Assembly (NCBI RefSeq): GCF_900116445.1
Contig: NZ_FPBH01000023.1
Coordinates: 105,267-169,266 of the forward strand
Reading direction: 5' to 3'
Length of the DNA: 64,000 nucleotides
DNA from: Paraburkholderia aspalathi
Lineage (GTDB): Bacteria > Pseudomonadota > Gammaproteobacteria > Burkholderiales > Burkholderiaceae
The stretch's first letter is position 1. Each line of letters begins with the position of its first letter. A program made the translations under genes and the position numbers. Positions 1-8,493 of this stretch are shown in pieces. Below the pieces are notes generated by a model, which did no database searches, was not told where the DNA came from, and saw only the letters and a list, made by a program, of their open reading frames with translations.

Positions 1-209
1 AAGTAGATGCCGGCCGTCGCTGCCAGCAATCCATCGACGGTTCGATCAGGTATCACGTTCCCCGCTAAGTCAACCGGACATTTGTCGATATGCACCTTCG
101 GATGCCAGATCGGCAGAAGCGCGAAAAACAAGAACCAAAGGCCCGAAATAAACCCTGCGAACGTGAAGCCCCGATAGTTTTCTACTTTCCTTTCCGCGCT
201 CGTCTTCAT
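1..209 (-). CDS. Hypothetical membrane-anchored protein, C-terminal part beyond window
   Basis: Read directly on the minus strand: an ATG at 209 opens a frame (MKTSAERKVENYRGFTFAGF...) that stays open to base 1, so the 3' end lies outside the window. About 69 residues are visible. Residues 18-34 form one hydrophobic segment (FAGFISGLWFLFFALLP), followed by a likely periplasmic portion with a single Cys. An AACAGG just before the ATG is a modest ribosome-binding site. The family is not recognised. The uninterrupted frame, sensible start and membrane segment argue that it is a real gene. Confidence 0.5.
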   Translation of the reverse strand, partial: MKTSAERKVENYRGFTFAGFISGLWFLFFALLPIWHPKVHIDKCPVDLAGNVIPDRTVDGLLAATAGIY

Positions 210-547
210 CCTGTTAGCCCGAATTTTTGTCGCCGATCGGTAAAGTTAGAAGGCCGATCGGCGATGCAGAAGGTACGCGTTTAGATGCTTCGTTTTTGCT
301 GAATACTTTTCTAGTTGGATTGTCGCCGACTCGTGGCATGCGGTGCAATGACCGGTGCTGTCCGGACAGCGCTTTAGGACTTCCGATTGCATCGAAACCG
401 GCCTCCGTCGCGCGCTTTTTTGTCTATGCCGTTGACTGACGTAAAGAAGCTGCAGGCTTTGGTAGCCAACAGAGTCGCGCTCGCTTACTATTCGATTACA
501 AAATAAAGCCCCCCGCCGTCTGGCGCGCGTATCTTCGAGATCCTCAA

Positions 548-733
548 ATGAACCACACACGAAGCATCGAAATTTCCTTGATTACGGCACTTATTGCTAC
601 GAGCCTACCAGCAACCACAATACATGCTGCGGAGTCGCCGACAGAGGCCGCGTCTGAGGCAGAACTCGACACAACGGGCAATGCCTCAACTGCCTCTCAA
701 AAGAGGCTTCGGAAGGTCTCAACTTCGGAGTAG
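548..733 (+). CDS. Small putative exported protein, possibly a truncated gene
   Basis: A 61-codon frame whose first ~27 residues look like a Sec signal peptide (ISLITALIATSLPATTIHAA, cleavage after AHAA-like IHAA). The mature part is short, Ala/Glu/Thr-rich and ends in a basic stretch without a recognisable domain. It could be the 5' remnant of a longer secreted or outer-membrane protein gene, because it lies next to a truncated regulator in a region that looks decayed. No family was recognised. Confidence 0.25.
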   Translation: MNHTRSIEISLITALIATSLPATTIHAAESPTEAASEAELDTTGNASTASQKRLRKVSTSE

Positions 734-895
734 TGCGGACGGTCGTGAGGGGCGACTACGGCGGCTTCGTCAGCCGCGCTTGTCGGGAGGCTTCCTAACT
801 CCTCGCGCGCGGATCGGCCCGGCGCAGAGCTTACGCGCCCCGTACTGTTCGCCAGATGGGCGGCTAGGAATGTTTCGTCCTCGAAAATAAGCTAG

Positions 896-1222
896 CATTC
901 GCAGTGTCTGGTCATGCCGGCGCTGTGGGGGCACGATGGCATAACGTTGAGGACGGTCGCCGAGCGAGTGTTCCTGGACTCCGCCACGCTTACCCTACTT
1001 CTGAAACGTCTGGAAGCGGCTGGGCGCGTCAATCGTTCACACGAATCCACTGACGAACGTCAGGTGGTGATTACCCGGGGCGAAGATGGGAGAGCGCTCA
1101 AAGCAGCGGTCGCAATCATTTCGACGACTGCCTTGAGAGCCACCGGCATCAACCGTCAGTCATTTGAACAATTGCGGGTTGATCTGATTCAATTACGCCG
1201 TAGCCTTGGCATCGCCATCTGA
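896..1222 (+). pseudogene. Truncated MarR/OhrR-type regulator (N-terminus missing)
   Basis: The frame encodes the core winged helix of a MarR-family protein of OhrR type: LVMPALWGHDG, then LRTVAERVFLDSATLTLLLK and RLEAAGRVNR, then the wing DERQVVITRGEDGRAL and the start of the C-terminal dimerisation helix. OhrR proteins are about 150 residues and carry a peroxide-sensing Cys in the first 25 residues. Here a stop (TAG at 893) sits just upstream of the HTH and no N-terminal helix or sensing Cys can be found, so the gene is broken. It precedes the alpha/beta hydrolase at 1317 and may once have controlled it. An initiation at 914 would give at most a dimerisation-defective remnant. Confidence 0.7.
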
Positions 1223-1316
1223 TGTCGCGCACTGACGAGCAATGTCGTCTGCTGCCAGGGAATGAAGGACGCAGACTTAACATGCCGCTCCAACGTTACC
1301 TAATAACGGAGTCTCC

Positions 1317-2255
1317 ATGAATACAAAGAGTCCGCCTACCGATTCCCGCCCACGCAGGACTGATCCGAGCGGATCGTCCTCATCGACGATCACTTATCAC
1401 CGAGCGGAAGTTGACGGTGTTGGCGTCTTCTATCGAGAGGCGGGCCCCAAAGACGCACCAACCATCGTGCTTCTTCACGGGTTTCCATCGTCGTCACGGA
1501 TGTTTGATAGCCTCATTCCGTTGCTCGCGACACACTATCACCTTATCGCACCGGACTATCCTGGCTTCGGCCACAGCGACGCACCACCGCCTTCGCAGTT
1601 CGCCTACACGTTCGATCATCTCGCCGAAACGATCACTGGCCTGCTCGAGCAGCTTCACATCGACCGCTACAGCTTTTACCTGCAGGACTACGGCGGTCCG
1701 ATTGGATTCCGAATCATGCTGGCACATCCCGAGCGTCTTGAAGCGCTAGTGATCCAGAACGCCAATAGCCACGAGGAAAGTCTTGGGAAAAAGTGGACGG
1801 CCATCAAGGAGTACTGGGCTGATCCTGCCGCGCATCCAGAAGTGTTCACCGCGTTCACATCGTTCGAAAGTACAAAATATCGTCACGACGGTGAGAGTCC
1901 GAACCCCGAACGCTACAGCCCGGACACCTGGACGGACGAGTACGCCTTTCTCAATCGTCCGGACCAGTCTGAAATCCAGGCCGCGCTGCTTTATGACTAC
2001 CGTACGAACGTGGCGGCCTATGGAGCTTGGCAAGAATGGATGAGAACGCAACAGCCTCCCGCGCTCATCCTGTGGGGACGCTACGACAGATCCTTCATTG
2101 CGGCCGGAGCTGCTGCCTACCAGCGTGATTTGCCAAATGCGCAAGTCCATCTGCTCGACGCAGGCCACTTTGCACTTGATGAAAAAGTGGATGACATAGC
2201 GGCACTGATGAACGAGTTTCTCGACGCGTTCTATCTGCGACAAGCGGATGAATGA
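1317..2255 (+). CDS. Alpha/beta hydrolase with Asp nucleophile (haloalkane dehalogenase/epoxide hydrolase-like)
   Basis: A 312-residue alpha/beta-hydrolase fold protein. The oxyanion motif LLHGFPSSS is at about 52-60, the nucleophile elbow reads YLQDYGGPIG with Asp124 in place of the esterase Ser, an acid is offered in WGRYD, and the catalytic His lies in DAGHFALDE near the C-terminus. An Asp nucleophile with an HGF/QD-GG context is typical of haloalkane dehalogenases and epoxide hydrolases, which form a covalent ester intermediate; the actual substrate cannot be read from sequence. The first ~25 residues are a low-complexity hydrophilic leader. GGAG precedes the ATG. A truncated MarR gene lies directly upstream. 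Confidence 0.85.
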   Translation: MNTKSPPTDSRPRRTDPSGSSSSTITYHRAEVDGVGVFYREAGPKDAPTIVLLHGFPSSSRMFDSLIPLLATHYHLIAPDYPGFGHSDAPPPSQFAYTFDHLAETITGLLEQLHIDRYSFYLQDYGGPIGFRIMLAHPERLEALVIQNANSHEESLGKKWTAIKEYWADPAAHPEVFTAFTSFESTKYRHDGESPNPERYSPDTWTDEYAFLNRPDQSEIQAALLYDYRTNVAAYGAWQEWMRTQQPPALILWGRYDRSFIAAGAAAYQRDLPNAQVHLLDAGHFALDEKVDDIAALMNEFLDAFYLRQADE

Positions 2256-2978
2256 CCATCGACTCCGGGCATTGATCGGGCACGCCAGCACCGGCGATTG
2301 GTTGCTGACTGACTAACCGCGGGGAGTCGGCGCGGATGCCGGCGGCATGCTTGAGGTGCGCGCCGAGCGTCTAATGCAGCACCAGTGAGAACTCAGTTCA
2401 GGGGTAGCAGGTAGCTGGACTGGTCCCACCAACGCGAGGGCTTGGCCACAGAAAGGTCTGCACCCGCAAACAAGTCCACAAATTATCTGGCGCAAGCCCG
2501 AGAAGACAGCTTGCAGCTTATCAGCAGACGTTCACCGGCCCAACCCGAAGGGCCCTCCTTGGCCGGACCCGGAAGTTCGAAGCGAGGCAGCGAACCAGCG
2601 CTACCGAGTCGATCCGGATTTCCGTGATCGACCCGTTGCCGCCCTTCAGTAAGCTCCGAAGGTCCCAACCCTGCCGATAAAGCGGCCACTCAACCTCCCG
2701 ACTACGAACTCCCGCTGCGGCCTGAACAACCAATCGTCGAACGTTTCGCTCTATCCCGACGAACAGGCAGCAAGCTCTACCTGCTGGCGACCTATACTCG
2801 TAGTGGCCGCGATCCTCGGCGACCGTGTTCGCAATCAACGAATTTCCAGCTCGAATTAGTTGCGATTGAGCTTGCGATGAGCGAGATCGGCTTGCAATCC
2901 ACGGCCGTGGGCAGACGTTATCTGCGAGCGAGCCTAAGCGTTTCGATTGCACGCCCTTACATCTAATGGAGCATTCTG
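2256..2978. other. Intergenic region without recognisable gene
   Basis: About 720 bases between the hydrolase and the nitrilase. Frames here have no recognisable protein families and the composition looks like decayed intergenic DNA. A short stretch near 2267 (CTCCGGGCATTGATCGG) resembles the left flank of the palindromic repeat at 6927 (CTCCGGGCGTTGATCGG), so this may hold a remnant of the same element. Nothing else could be assigned. Confidence 0.4.
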
Positions 2979-3932
2979 ATGCAACAGAGATTACGTGCTG
3001 CGGTTGTGCAATCGGGATCCGTCGTCTTCGATGCGGACAGAACCATCGATAAAGTCGCGACGTTCACCGCCGACGCCGCGCGACAAGGCACTCAACTCAT
3101 CGTATTTCCCGAAGCATTTGTCTCAGCCTATCCTAAGGGGCTCGATTTCGGCTCGACAATTGGCGGGAGAACCGCTGCTGGGCGCGAAGACTATCGGCGT
3201 TACTACGACAGCGCGGTCGAGGTACCAGGTCCCGGCGCTCAGCGGTTGGGTGAGCTTGCCGCCGACCACAAACAATACGTTGTGATCGGCGTAATCGAAC
3301 GGGACCATGGCACGTTGTATTGCACTGCGTTGTTTTTTGGCCCGGACGGTACGCTGCTCGGTAAACATCGCAAGCTGATGCCAACTGCCGGCGAGAGGCT
3401 GATCTGGGGCTATGGCGATGGGTCGACGCTTCCGGTTTTCGACACACCGTTCGGCAGGCTCGGCGCAGTCATTTGCTGGGAAAACTACATGCCATTAATG
3501 CGTATGGCGATGTACGCCAAAGGTGTTCAGATTTACTGTGCGCCCACCGCTGACAGTCGACCGACATGGGCTTCCTCCATGCAGCACGTTGCCCTGGAGG
3601 GGCGCTGTTTTGTGTTGTCGGCCTGCCAGCACCTGCGCCGATCGGATTGTCCAACCGACTATGCCGCAATCCAGGGTAACGATCCGGCCACTGTGCTGAT
3701 GAGCGGTGGAAGCTGCATCGTCGGCCCGCTTGGCGAGCTCATTGCCGGTCCCATTTTTGAGCAAGACGCATTGCTCGTGGCCGACCTCGACCTCAACGAC
3801 CTTGCCCGGGCGAAATATGACTTTGACGTCGCGGGGCACTACTCGCGTCCGGATATCTTCCGTCTGCATGTCAACGAAGCGGCGATGCCTCCCGTGGTGT
3901 TCGAGAAAAACGGATTCGGCAGCGGCTCCTGA
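2979..3932 (+). CDS. Nitrilase (carbon-nitrogen hydrolase family)
   Basis: A 317-residue enzyme of the nitrilase superfamily, branch 1, which hydrolyses R-CN to the carboxylate and ammonia. The catalytic triad is visible: Glu45 in VFPEAFV, Lys132 in KHRKLMPT and the nucleophile Cys166 in AVICWENYMPL, the latter being the nitrilase signature (CWEN). Length and motif spacing match aliphatic/aryl nitrilases rather than amidases. The start is the ATG after a GGAGC-like site. It stands alone between intergenic stretches, so no pathway context helps to choose the nitrile. A cyanide-hydrating relative is less likely from the CWENYMPL context. Confidence 0.9.
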   Translation: MQQRLRAAVVQSGSVVFDADRTIDKVATFTADAARQGTQLIVFPEAFVSAYPKGLDFGSTIGGRTAAGREDYRRYYDSAVEVPGPGAQRLGELAADHKQYVVIGVIERDHGTLYCTALFFGPDGTLLGKHRKLMPTAGERLIWGYGDGSTLPVFDTPFGRLGAVICWENYMPLMRMAMYAKGVQIYCAPTADSRPTWASSMQHVALEGRCFVLSACQHLRRSDCPTDYAAIQGNDPATVLMSGGSCIVGPLGELIAGPIFEQDALLVADLDLNDLARAKYDFDVAGHYSRPDIFRLHVNEAAMPPVVFEKNGFGSGS

Positions 3933-4065
3933 ATGACGAGATATTCGGGCGCCATGCCGTAAGGGAAGGATTGACGGTTTCTTTCGGACGCTGTTCGTGC
4001 CAACGGCGTCGCCGAGACGTGCTATCGATTGTCGGCGATCTGTGCACCGATGTCGAACGTCTGAA

Positions 4066-4156
4066 CGTGTTTAGGTTTATACGACGCCTGCCCACATTTG
4101 CTTGTGGCGTTCGCACATGCTCGTGACTGAGGGCAGGCATCCTACAAATCTGAACG
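4066..4156. repeat. Palindromic dispersed repeat, copy 1
   Basis: Two imperfect inverted arms of about 26-28 nt (left 4066-4093, right 4131-4156; arms end in GCCTGCCC and begin GGGCAGGC) enclose a ~37-nt centre. The same arms, and a similar centre, occur at 6927-7014. Mobile palindrome (REP/MITE-like) or a structured RNA are both possible. Confidence 0.6.
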
Positions 4157-4182
4157 ACTGAAGTCGCTCGCCTTCTTGATGG

Positions 4183-4656
4183 TTAGTGCTGCGTCGGAGC
4201 CGGCTGCTGGGCTGCGTCTGCTTCTTCGTCTGTCGCGGATTTGGCTGACGTTTGTTTGCTCGGGCGCGGCTTCGGGGCTGCTGGTGTTTCCGTCGTCGCT
4301 ATTTGTGACGCCTCTGCGAGAAGGCGCGCTGCACGGCTCGCAGTGATGCGGCTTTGAGGGATGCCCTTCGCATCGAGCGCGATCACCTGATACAGCTCAC
4401 GGTCACACTCGAGTTCCCGCTGATATTGCTCTGCTATGTCGACAAGCAATTCAAGCATGGTCTGCTGACGTCGCCTTTCGTCGCTCGTGATGGCAGGATT
4501 CCTACACATTGAGGACGCAAGTGTGATCAGTGTGTTGAGTTGGCTTAACTGCCGGTTGCATAGATCGAAGGTGGAGAGCGCAAGCTTTTCGTACTGGAGC
4601 GCGTCGACAGGCGGGCGTGAAGCGGGTTGAGATTGTTTTGTAGGTTTGCTGTTCAT
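4183..4656 (-). CDS. Hypothetical protein with structured 5' leader
   Basis: A 157-residue soluble protein. Residues 1-20 are polar, 22-110 look mainly helical (YEKLALSTFDLCNRQLSQLN, then TMLELLVDIAEQYQRELECD), and the tail is a low-complexity Ala/Pro/Thr/Lys segment. The start at 4656 is chosen over upstream in-frame ATGs because AGGGAGGTC precedes it at the right distance and because the upstream frame runs through a region of stable hairpins. It resembles the class of small helical proteins that proteobacteria carry in accessory regions behind a conserved structured leader; the function is unknown. Confidence 0.65.
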   Translation of the reverse strand: MNSKPTKQSQPASRPPVDALQYEKLALSTFDLCNRQLSQLNTLITLASSMCRNPAITSDERRRQQTMLELLVDIAEQYQRELECDRELYQVIALDAKGIPQSRITASRAARLLAEASQIATTETPAAPKPRPSKQTSAKSATDEEADAAQQPAPTQH

Positions 4657-4679
4657 GGTGCGACCTCCCTGGTGCATCT

Positions 4680-4900
4680 CGGATCGCCCGACACTCACTC
4701 GGGGAAGTGGGTGAGCGGGCACGAAGCGGGATTGGAAGACCGGCGCTGAACCAAACCGGCGAGCCTTGCGGCTCCCCCACCACGGCCCGCCCATTGAATA
4801 TAGACGTGCAGAGGTAGACGCACGACCCGCCTGAGCGGGTGTGCGGGTTCAACTAGCAGGCTTCCAAACCTGACCGCCGGGTGTTTCCCGATGGCTTGAT
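4680..4900 (-). promoter_or_regulatory. Structured 5' leader RNA (candidate cis-regulatory or antisense-type RNA)
   Basis: Upstream of the gene starting at 4656, the minus-strand transcript would contain a 5-bp stem closed by a GCAA tetraloop (GAGCC-GCAA-GGCTC, 4761-4774), and a compound hairpin with stems CGCAC/GTGCG and CCCGC/GCGGG (4819-4845). Conserved-looking single-stranded blocks separate them. Such hairpins immediately before a small accessory gene suggest a leader RNA, perhaps related to the phage C4-type RNAs; this is a hypothesis. A covariance-model search of Rfam would settle it. Confidence 0.45.
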
Positions 4901-5246
4901 GATTATAAATCAAGGCAGCAGCGTAGCGGTCAATCAGGCAGGCTAAGTGTTAGCGTTTGGCCGATTGGATAAGACCTCGGCGGAGGTTGGCGTGTTGTCG
5001 CAAATTCGAAGACCACAGAGGACGCATGGTTAGTCGTCTCTACGTCGACAGTCAGCGCGCAGGCGTAGCGGTTTTCGTCAGTGCCCGGACTTAGCAGGCG
5101 ATGGAGGTTCATCGGCAGAAGCGGTCGCTCGCGACGCATCGTTTCCCGCGTGCAGCAAATGGCCGCTTCCGTGGTAGGTATAAGACCGTGGTTGACCCGT
5201 AAGGGACGGACGGTTCCAGAAGCGCAAAACCGACGTTCGCAAGCGG

Positions 5247-5960
5247 CTATGCCAAGAAATCGTAACGATTGCGGTACAAGTCCAAGGGCGCAACCGGCAG
5301 CCATTGTTGCGGAATAAAAGGCGAGTCTATCTGGAGGTGATATCCATGTCGCCACGCAATTTTTGCGTAAATCACCGCTGGAGTCGAGATCAGATCCTTA
5401 GTGAATCCGCCTTCGTCGTTAGCTCGAGCTGAAAGTGCTCTTGGTGTGACGATCTGGCGGATAGCATCCTCCATGGCGGGAATATCGCCCCGTGCAAGCG
5501 CTATATAAAATCGGTGATCACCTAGATACTTCTTTTCCCCACTTGCTCCTGGCGGTTCTGCAAGCACGCGCTCACATCGACTTACCAACCGCTGCCAGTC
5601 TCCCCGAATTGCTATGGTCGCCTGATACGCCCAGAAGTCGTGGGTCATGTGATTTTCGATTCGGCGTAGATCGTAAGCGGCATCGTGACCAAGAAACCAA
5701 TTCACGAGCAAATCGTTGTCGGACAACAAAGGCGGCAACAGCGCCAACATTTTCGCACCTGGAGAAAACGTGTCACTGGTCATTCGATAGGCCATCTTGG
5801 TCAGATTGCCTGCAATATAGAACCATTGTTTCATTGCAGTCAGGTCCTGATGACGAAACCAGGTGGCTATTGCCTCGGCGGTTGCATGCGACCTTAGGAG
5901 CATCACACAAGCGCGTGGGTCGCCGGTGTTGGTCTCGATAGAGCGAATCAGCTCCGGCAA
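5247..5960 (-). CDS. Imm49-family immunity protein
   Basis: A 237-residue cytoplasmic protein with no signal peptide. The C-terminal half carries the features I associate with Imm49: HDFWAYQATIAIRGDW, then RCERVLAEPP, KKYLGDHRFYIALARGD, the Asn/Asp-Glu-Gly segment, and STPAVIYAKIAWRHGY followed by PQQWLPVAPL. Imm49 proteins are immunity partners of polymorphic toxins, including contact-dependent and type VI-delivered ones. No cognate toxin lies immediately beside it, so it may be an orphan immunity gene in the effector/immunity block 5.2-9.3 kb. The start shown gives the full family length; weak upstream signals leave a few codons of doubt. Confidence 0.75.
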   Translation of the reverse strand: MPELIRSIETNTGDPRACVMLLRSHATAEAIATWFRHQDLTAMKQWFYIAGNLTKMAYRMTSDTFSPGAKMLALLPPLLSDNDLLVNWFLGHDAAYDLRRIENHMTHDFWAYQATIAIRGDWQRLVSRCERVLAEPPGASGEKKYLGDHRFYIALARGDIPAMEDAIRQIVTPRALSARANDEGGFTKDLISTPAVIYAKIAWRHGYHLQIDSPFIPQQWLPVAPLDLYRNRYDFLA

Positions 5961-6193
5961 ATCTGTGGCGCTTATATGCTGTCCGATATGCGCCAGCCTC
6001 TTAGCTCTCGCTTAAACATCACTTGTGGCCACTCAGATCTCCATTTTAGTGTTGTCGAACGACTGTCGATGGCTGAACTCTGCCCGACGCCGATCGGCTC
6101 AGATTGGCCCGGAACGGTCCTTCAACGTTCTTGATAGCGGCCCTTCATCCGTTTCGCGATCCTCAACGCAGGCCACGGCTCCTGTTCCTGCGG

Positions 6194-6820
6194 CTACTCA
6201 TCGGCCGCTGTTCTGCTCGTTCTTCGAATAGAACAAACTTTCTCCACATCAAGTGACGGCGTCACGCGGTAAACAGCTATGTCCGTGTTGGTTTCTCCTT
6301 CGTCCCAGAGAACGGCGTAAGAGCGGCTTCGCCACGTTTCGAAGTAGACAAACGATCTGCCACAGTACCCGGCTTCTTGAGAGAAATCATCGAGAATTGA
6401 GTTACTTATCAAACGGTAGCCATCGGCAGCGCGGGTGAGATAGGTATCGCGGACGCAATAGGCCGTTCCCACACGTCGCGAGATTCTAACGATAGGCTGG
6501 GATCGGCCAGGTATCGCTATTTCTGTCGCATAACCAGTCGTATCGGCGTATTGAGTCAGCTCAGTTCGGATCGCGTCGGCCGAAACCGGTGCAGCTTGTT
6601 CCCAGAACCGAGCAGCCCGGGTCTGGTCTCCAGTGCAGCTATCGAAACATAGTTCTCGCGAGCCTAGGTTCGAGATATCGACATGTGGATGCTGCTGTTG
6701 CAACCGGGACAATTTTTTTCCGAAGTGTGCGCATGGTGTTTGTGCTTCAACTGCGGAGGAGTAACTGCTGAGGCACGCTAGGCCAGCAGCAAGAACAAGG
6801 GCAATCGGGTGTTTACGCAT
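6194..6820 (-). CDS. Putative periplasmic protein, candidate orphan immunity protein
   Basis: A 208-residue protein with a Sec signal peptide (MRKHPIALVLAAGLACLSSY then AVEAQ) and a mature domain with six or more Cys that could form disulphides in the periplasm. The internal pattern (ISRRVGTAYCVRDTYLTRA, then YGLISN-like and YCGRSFVYFETW) is unrecognised. Start 6820 has AAAGGAAT upstream. It sits in the same orientation as the exported proteins at 7202, 8069 and 8494 downstream of an amidase toxin, which suggests, but does not prove, a periplasmic immunity or envelope role. Confidence 0.6.
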   Translation of the reverse strand: MRKHPIALVLAAGLACLSSYSSAVEAQTPCAHFGKKLSRLQQQHPHVDISNLGSRELCFDSCTGDQTRAARFWEQAAPVSADAIRTELTQYADTTGYATEIAIPGRSQPIVRISRRVGTAYCVRDTYLTRAADGYRLISNSILDDFSQEAGYCGRSFVYFETWRSRSYAVLWDEGETNTDIAVYRVTPSLDVEKVCSIRRTSRTAADE

Positions 6821-6926
6821 CTGCGGGAAAATTCCTTTGAACGTCCAGTTTCGTCGCTTCACCCTGCCTGAGTTGTGACTCAATCTCGCTTGCACGAATT
6901 AGCTCCGGGCGTTGATCGGCCGCTTC

Positions 6927-7014
6927 CGTTTAGGCTTGTCCAACGTCTGCCCGCATGCGTCATCGTGCGCTCACGCGGCAGCAGACAAGGGCAGGCGTCG
7001 AACAAACCTAAACG
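6927..7014. repeat. Palindromic dispersed repeat, copy 2
   Basis: Left arm 6927-6952 and right arm 6989-7014 are inverted repeats matching at 22 of 26 positions; the mismatches are mostly transitions that keep G-U pairing in RNA. The loop of ~36 nt resembles that of copy 1 at 4066-4156. The flank CTCCGGGCGTTGATCGG recurs with one or two changes near 2267. Confidence 0.65.
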
Positions 7015-7201
7015 AACCCGGAAGTCCAAGGTCCGCCGGGATATCATTAGTCTCGGCTCACGCTGAACTTCCGTACCCGACCAGGAGCGGTCTTCCGCGT
7101 TTCTCAAAACCAGACATTCGCACCAAAGAATTAGCCGCTGCGGTCGTGGTACGCGAAGAGAGCTCGACAATCAACACCGAAATCTTCCCCCTGCGAAGGC
7201 C

Positions 7202-7768
7202 CTAGTGAAACACGATTGCGCCATTTTTCGAGCACATCTCAAAGGCCTTCATCCAGTCACTGTAAGACTCGTAAAAGTATTTATCAGGTACTTGGGCCGC
7301 CTGATTGCGATACTGGACGAAATCCTGGTAGACCTTTCGGCACACCTCTGGGCCGATCACGCCTTCCGCGTCAGAGAAATCGATTAGTTCCCAAAATGGT
7401 CCATGATTGTCCTTCCACGCCGTTTCGTCGTATCTCACTTCGATGACTTTGTTTCGAAACGACACGCTTGGCGGATATCCGGCAAGCTTGGCCAGTTCAT
7501 TTCGCCAGATGTTGTAGCCGGAATAGGAGCCAGCTCTGAAGTCGAAAGACGCCCCGAACTGGTACACCTTGTCACTCTCGAGTCCGCGAAATCGGTCAGG
7601 GAAATCCACTGGAGACAGGATGACTTGATTCTTTGCTTGCGGCCACCCATCGGATGACAGCACCGGCGAATCAACCACAGTCAGCTCACTGTACGCGGTG
7701 ACATCGAGTCCAGCGTGTGCCATCGGGGCGAACAGGAACAGAATCGGAGAGAATAGTGCTCGCTTCAT
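7202..7768 (-). CDS. Exported hypothetical protein
   Basis: A 188-residue protein with a clear signal peptide (MKRALFSPILFLFAPMAHA). The mature part contains aromatic-rich segments (FDFRAGSYSGYNIWRNELAK and YFYESYSDWMKAFEMCS) and an even spread of charged residues, as in a soluble periplasmic protein. The family is not recognised. It is one of a run of minus-strand genes for small exported proteins next to a toxin/immunity pair, so an immunity or accessory role is conceivable. Confidence 0.6.
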   Translation of the reverse strand: MKRALFSPILFLFAPMAHAGLDVTAYSELTVVDSPVLSSDGWPQAKNQVILSPVDFPDRFRGLESDKVYQFGASFDFRAGSYSGYNIWRNELAKLAGYPPSVSFRNKVIEVRYDETAWKDNHGPFWELIDFSDAEGVIGPEVCRKVYQDFVQYRNQAAQVPDKYFYESYSDWMKAFEMCSKNGAIVFH

Positions 7769-8068
7769 GACTTAGCCAAAATATCTGTGAACGGGCACTT
7801 GCCCGCCAAACTATTATCGGCACGGAAAGGCGATTCCTGAGCTTTTTGGTGGTGCTCAGTGTCGGCGCGCTCGTTGCTGGCGAAGTAATCTCGACTGAAA
7901 ATCATCTAGCGAGCCTCCACCGCCGCCCTGACGGGCGACGGGGTTAAAGTGAGTTTCCTGCTCTTGCCATAACCGTTCACCTCGACGCAGCAACACCCGC
8001 TTTATACGGACGATTGCTAATCGGAAGCCGTCGCTTAGACGAATGAACATTCTGACTTCACTGCACCA
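7769..8068. other. Gap between two exported-protein genes
   Basis: About 300 bases. A 64-codon minus-strand frame (7856-8050) with a Gly run is present, but it has no ribosome-binding site and no family match that I can recognise. It may be a decayed mobile-element fragment. No promoter could be assigned. Confidence 0.3.
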
Positions 8069-8413
8069 TCAGAATGAGATCGTGATTCCAAGCGGCTGGT
8101 TAATGATGAAGGTATGGCGTTCGAGTTGCTGCTGGATCAGTCCGCACCGCTGGGCGTCAGGAAGATCTGCCCGAACGGGCAACTTTGCCTTTCTCTCTAC
8201 CGAACCCAGCCACTCCCAGCTACCTGGGTCGGGCCCGTGACCCTCTCCATCCGAAATGTCGAAATAGCGCTCTGCCACGTCGTTGACCCATGCTTCACTG
8301 CAAGGTCTGGATTTGGGAGCTCCCGGGATGCCCGTGGTTATCCCCAGCCAGCCGACTACCAATAGAGCAACCAGGCCCGCCAAGACAATCACAATTTTCT
8401 TCAGGATGCGCAT
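8069..8413 (-). CDS. Small membrane-anchored periplasmic protein
   Basis: A 114-residue protein with an N-terminal hydrophobic anchor (KKIVIVLAGLVALLVVGWLG) and a short exported domain with two Cys (RPCSEAWVNDVAERYFDISD and DAQRCGLIQQQLERHTFI). The start at 8413 (MRILKK) is chosen because it puts the basic residues just before the membrane segment; a start 14 codons upstream is possible. It follows the amidase toxin and its immunity gene in the same direction and might be a second immunity protein. No family was recognised. Confidence 0.55.
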   Translation of the reverse strand: MRILKKIVIVLAGLVALLVVGWLGITTGIPGAPKSRPCSEAWVNDVAERYFDISDGEGHGPDPGSWEWLGSVERKAKLPVRADLPDAQRCGLIQQQLERHTFIINQPLGITISF

Positions 8414-8493
8414 GGTTATTCTGATCTCTAGCGCGGCTAGGCCTTGAACCTGCATCAGCGGTTCGGCAACGTAACCGCCGACATTAGACTCGA

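Noticed and set aside
246..560. Minus-strand 104-codon frame near the left edge
   Set aside because: Composition is not protein-like, no ribosome-binding site, and it overlaps the exported-protein frame at 548 at its end.
2521..2952. 143-codon minus-strand frame in the gap before the nitrilase
   Set aside because: Arg/Ser-rich with no recognisable domain and no start signal; probably a chance frame in GC-rich DNA.
7856..8050. 64-codon minus-strand frame with a Gly run
   Set aside because: No ribosome-binding site and no family could be assigned; it might be a decayed mobile-element piece, but the evidence is too thin.
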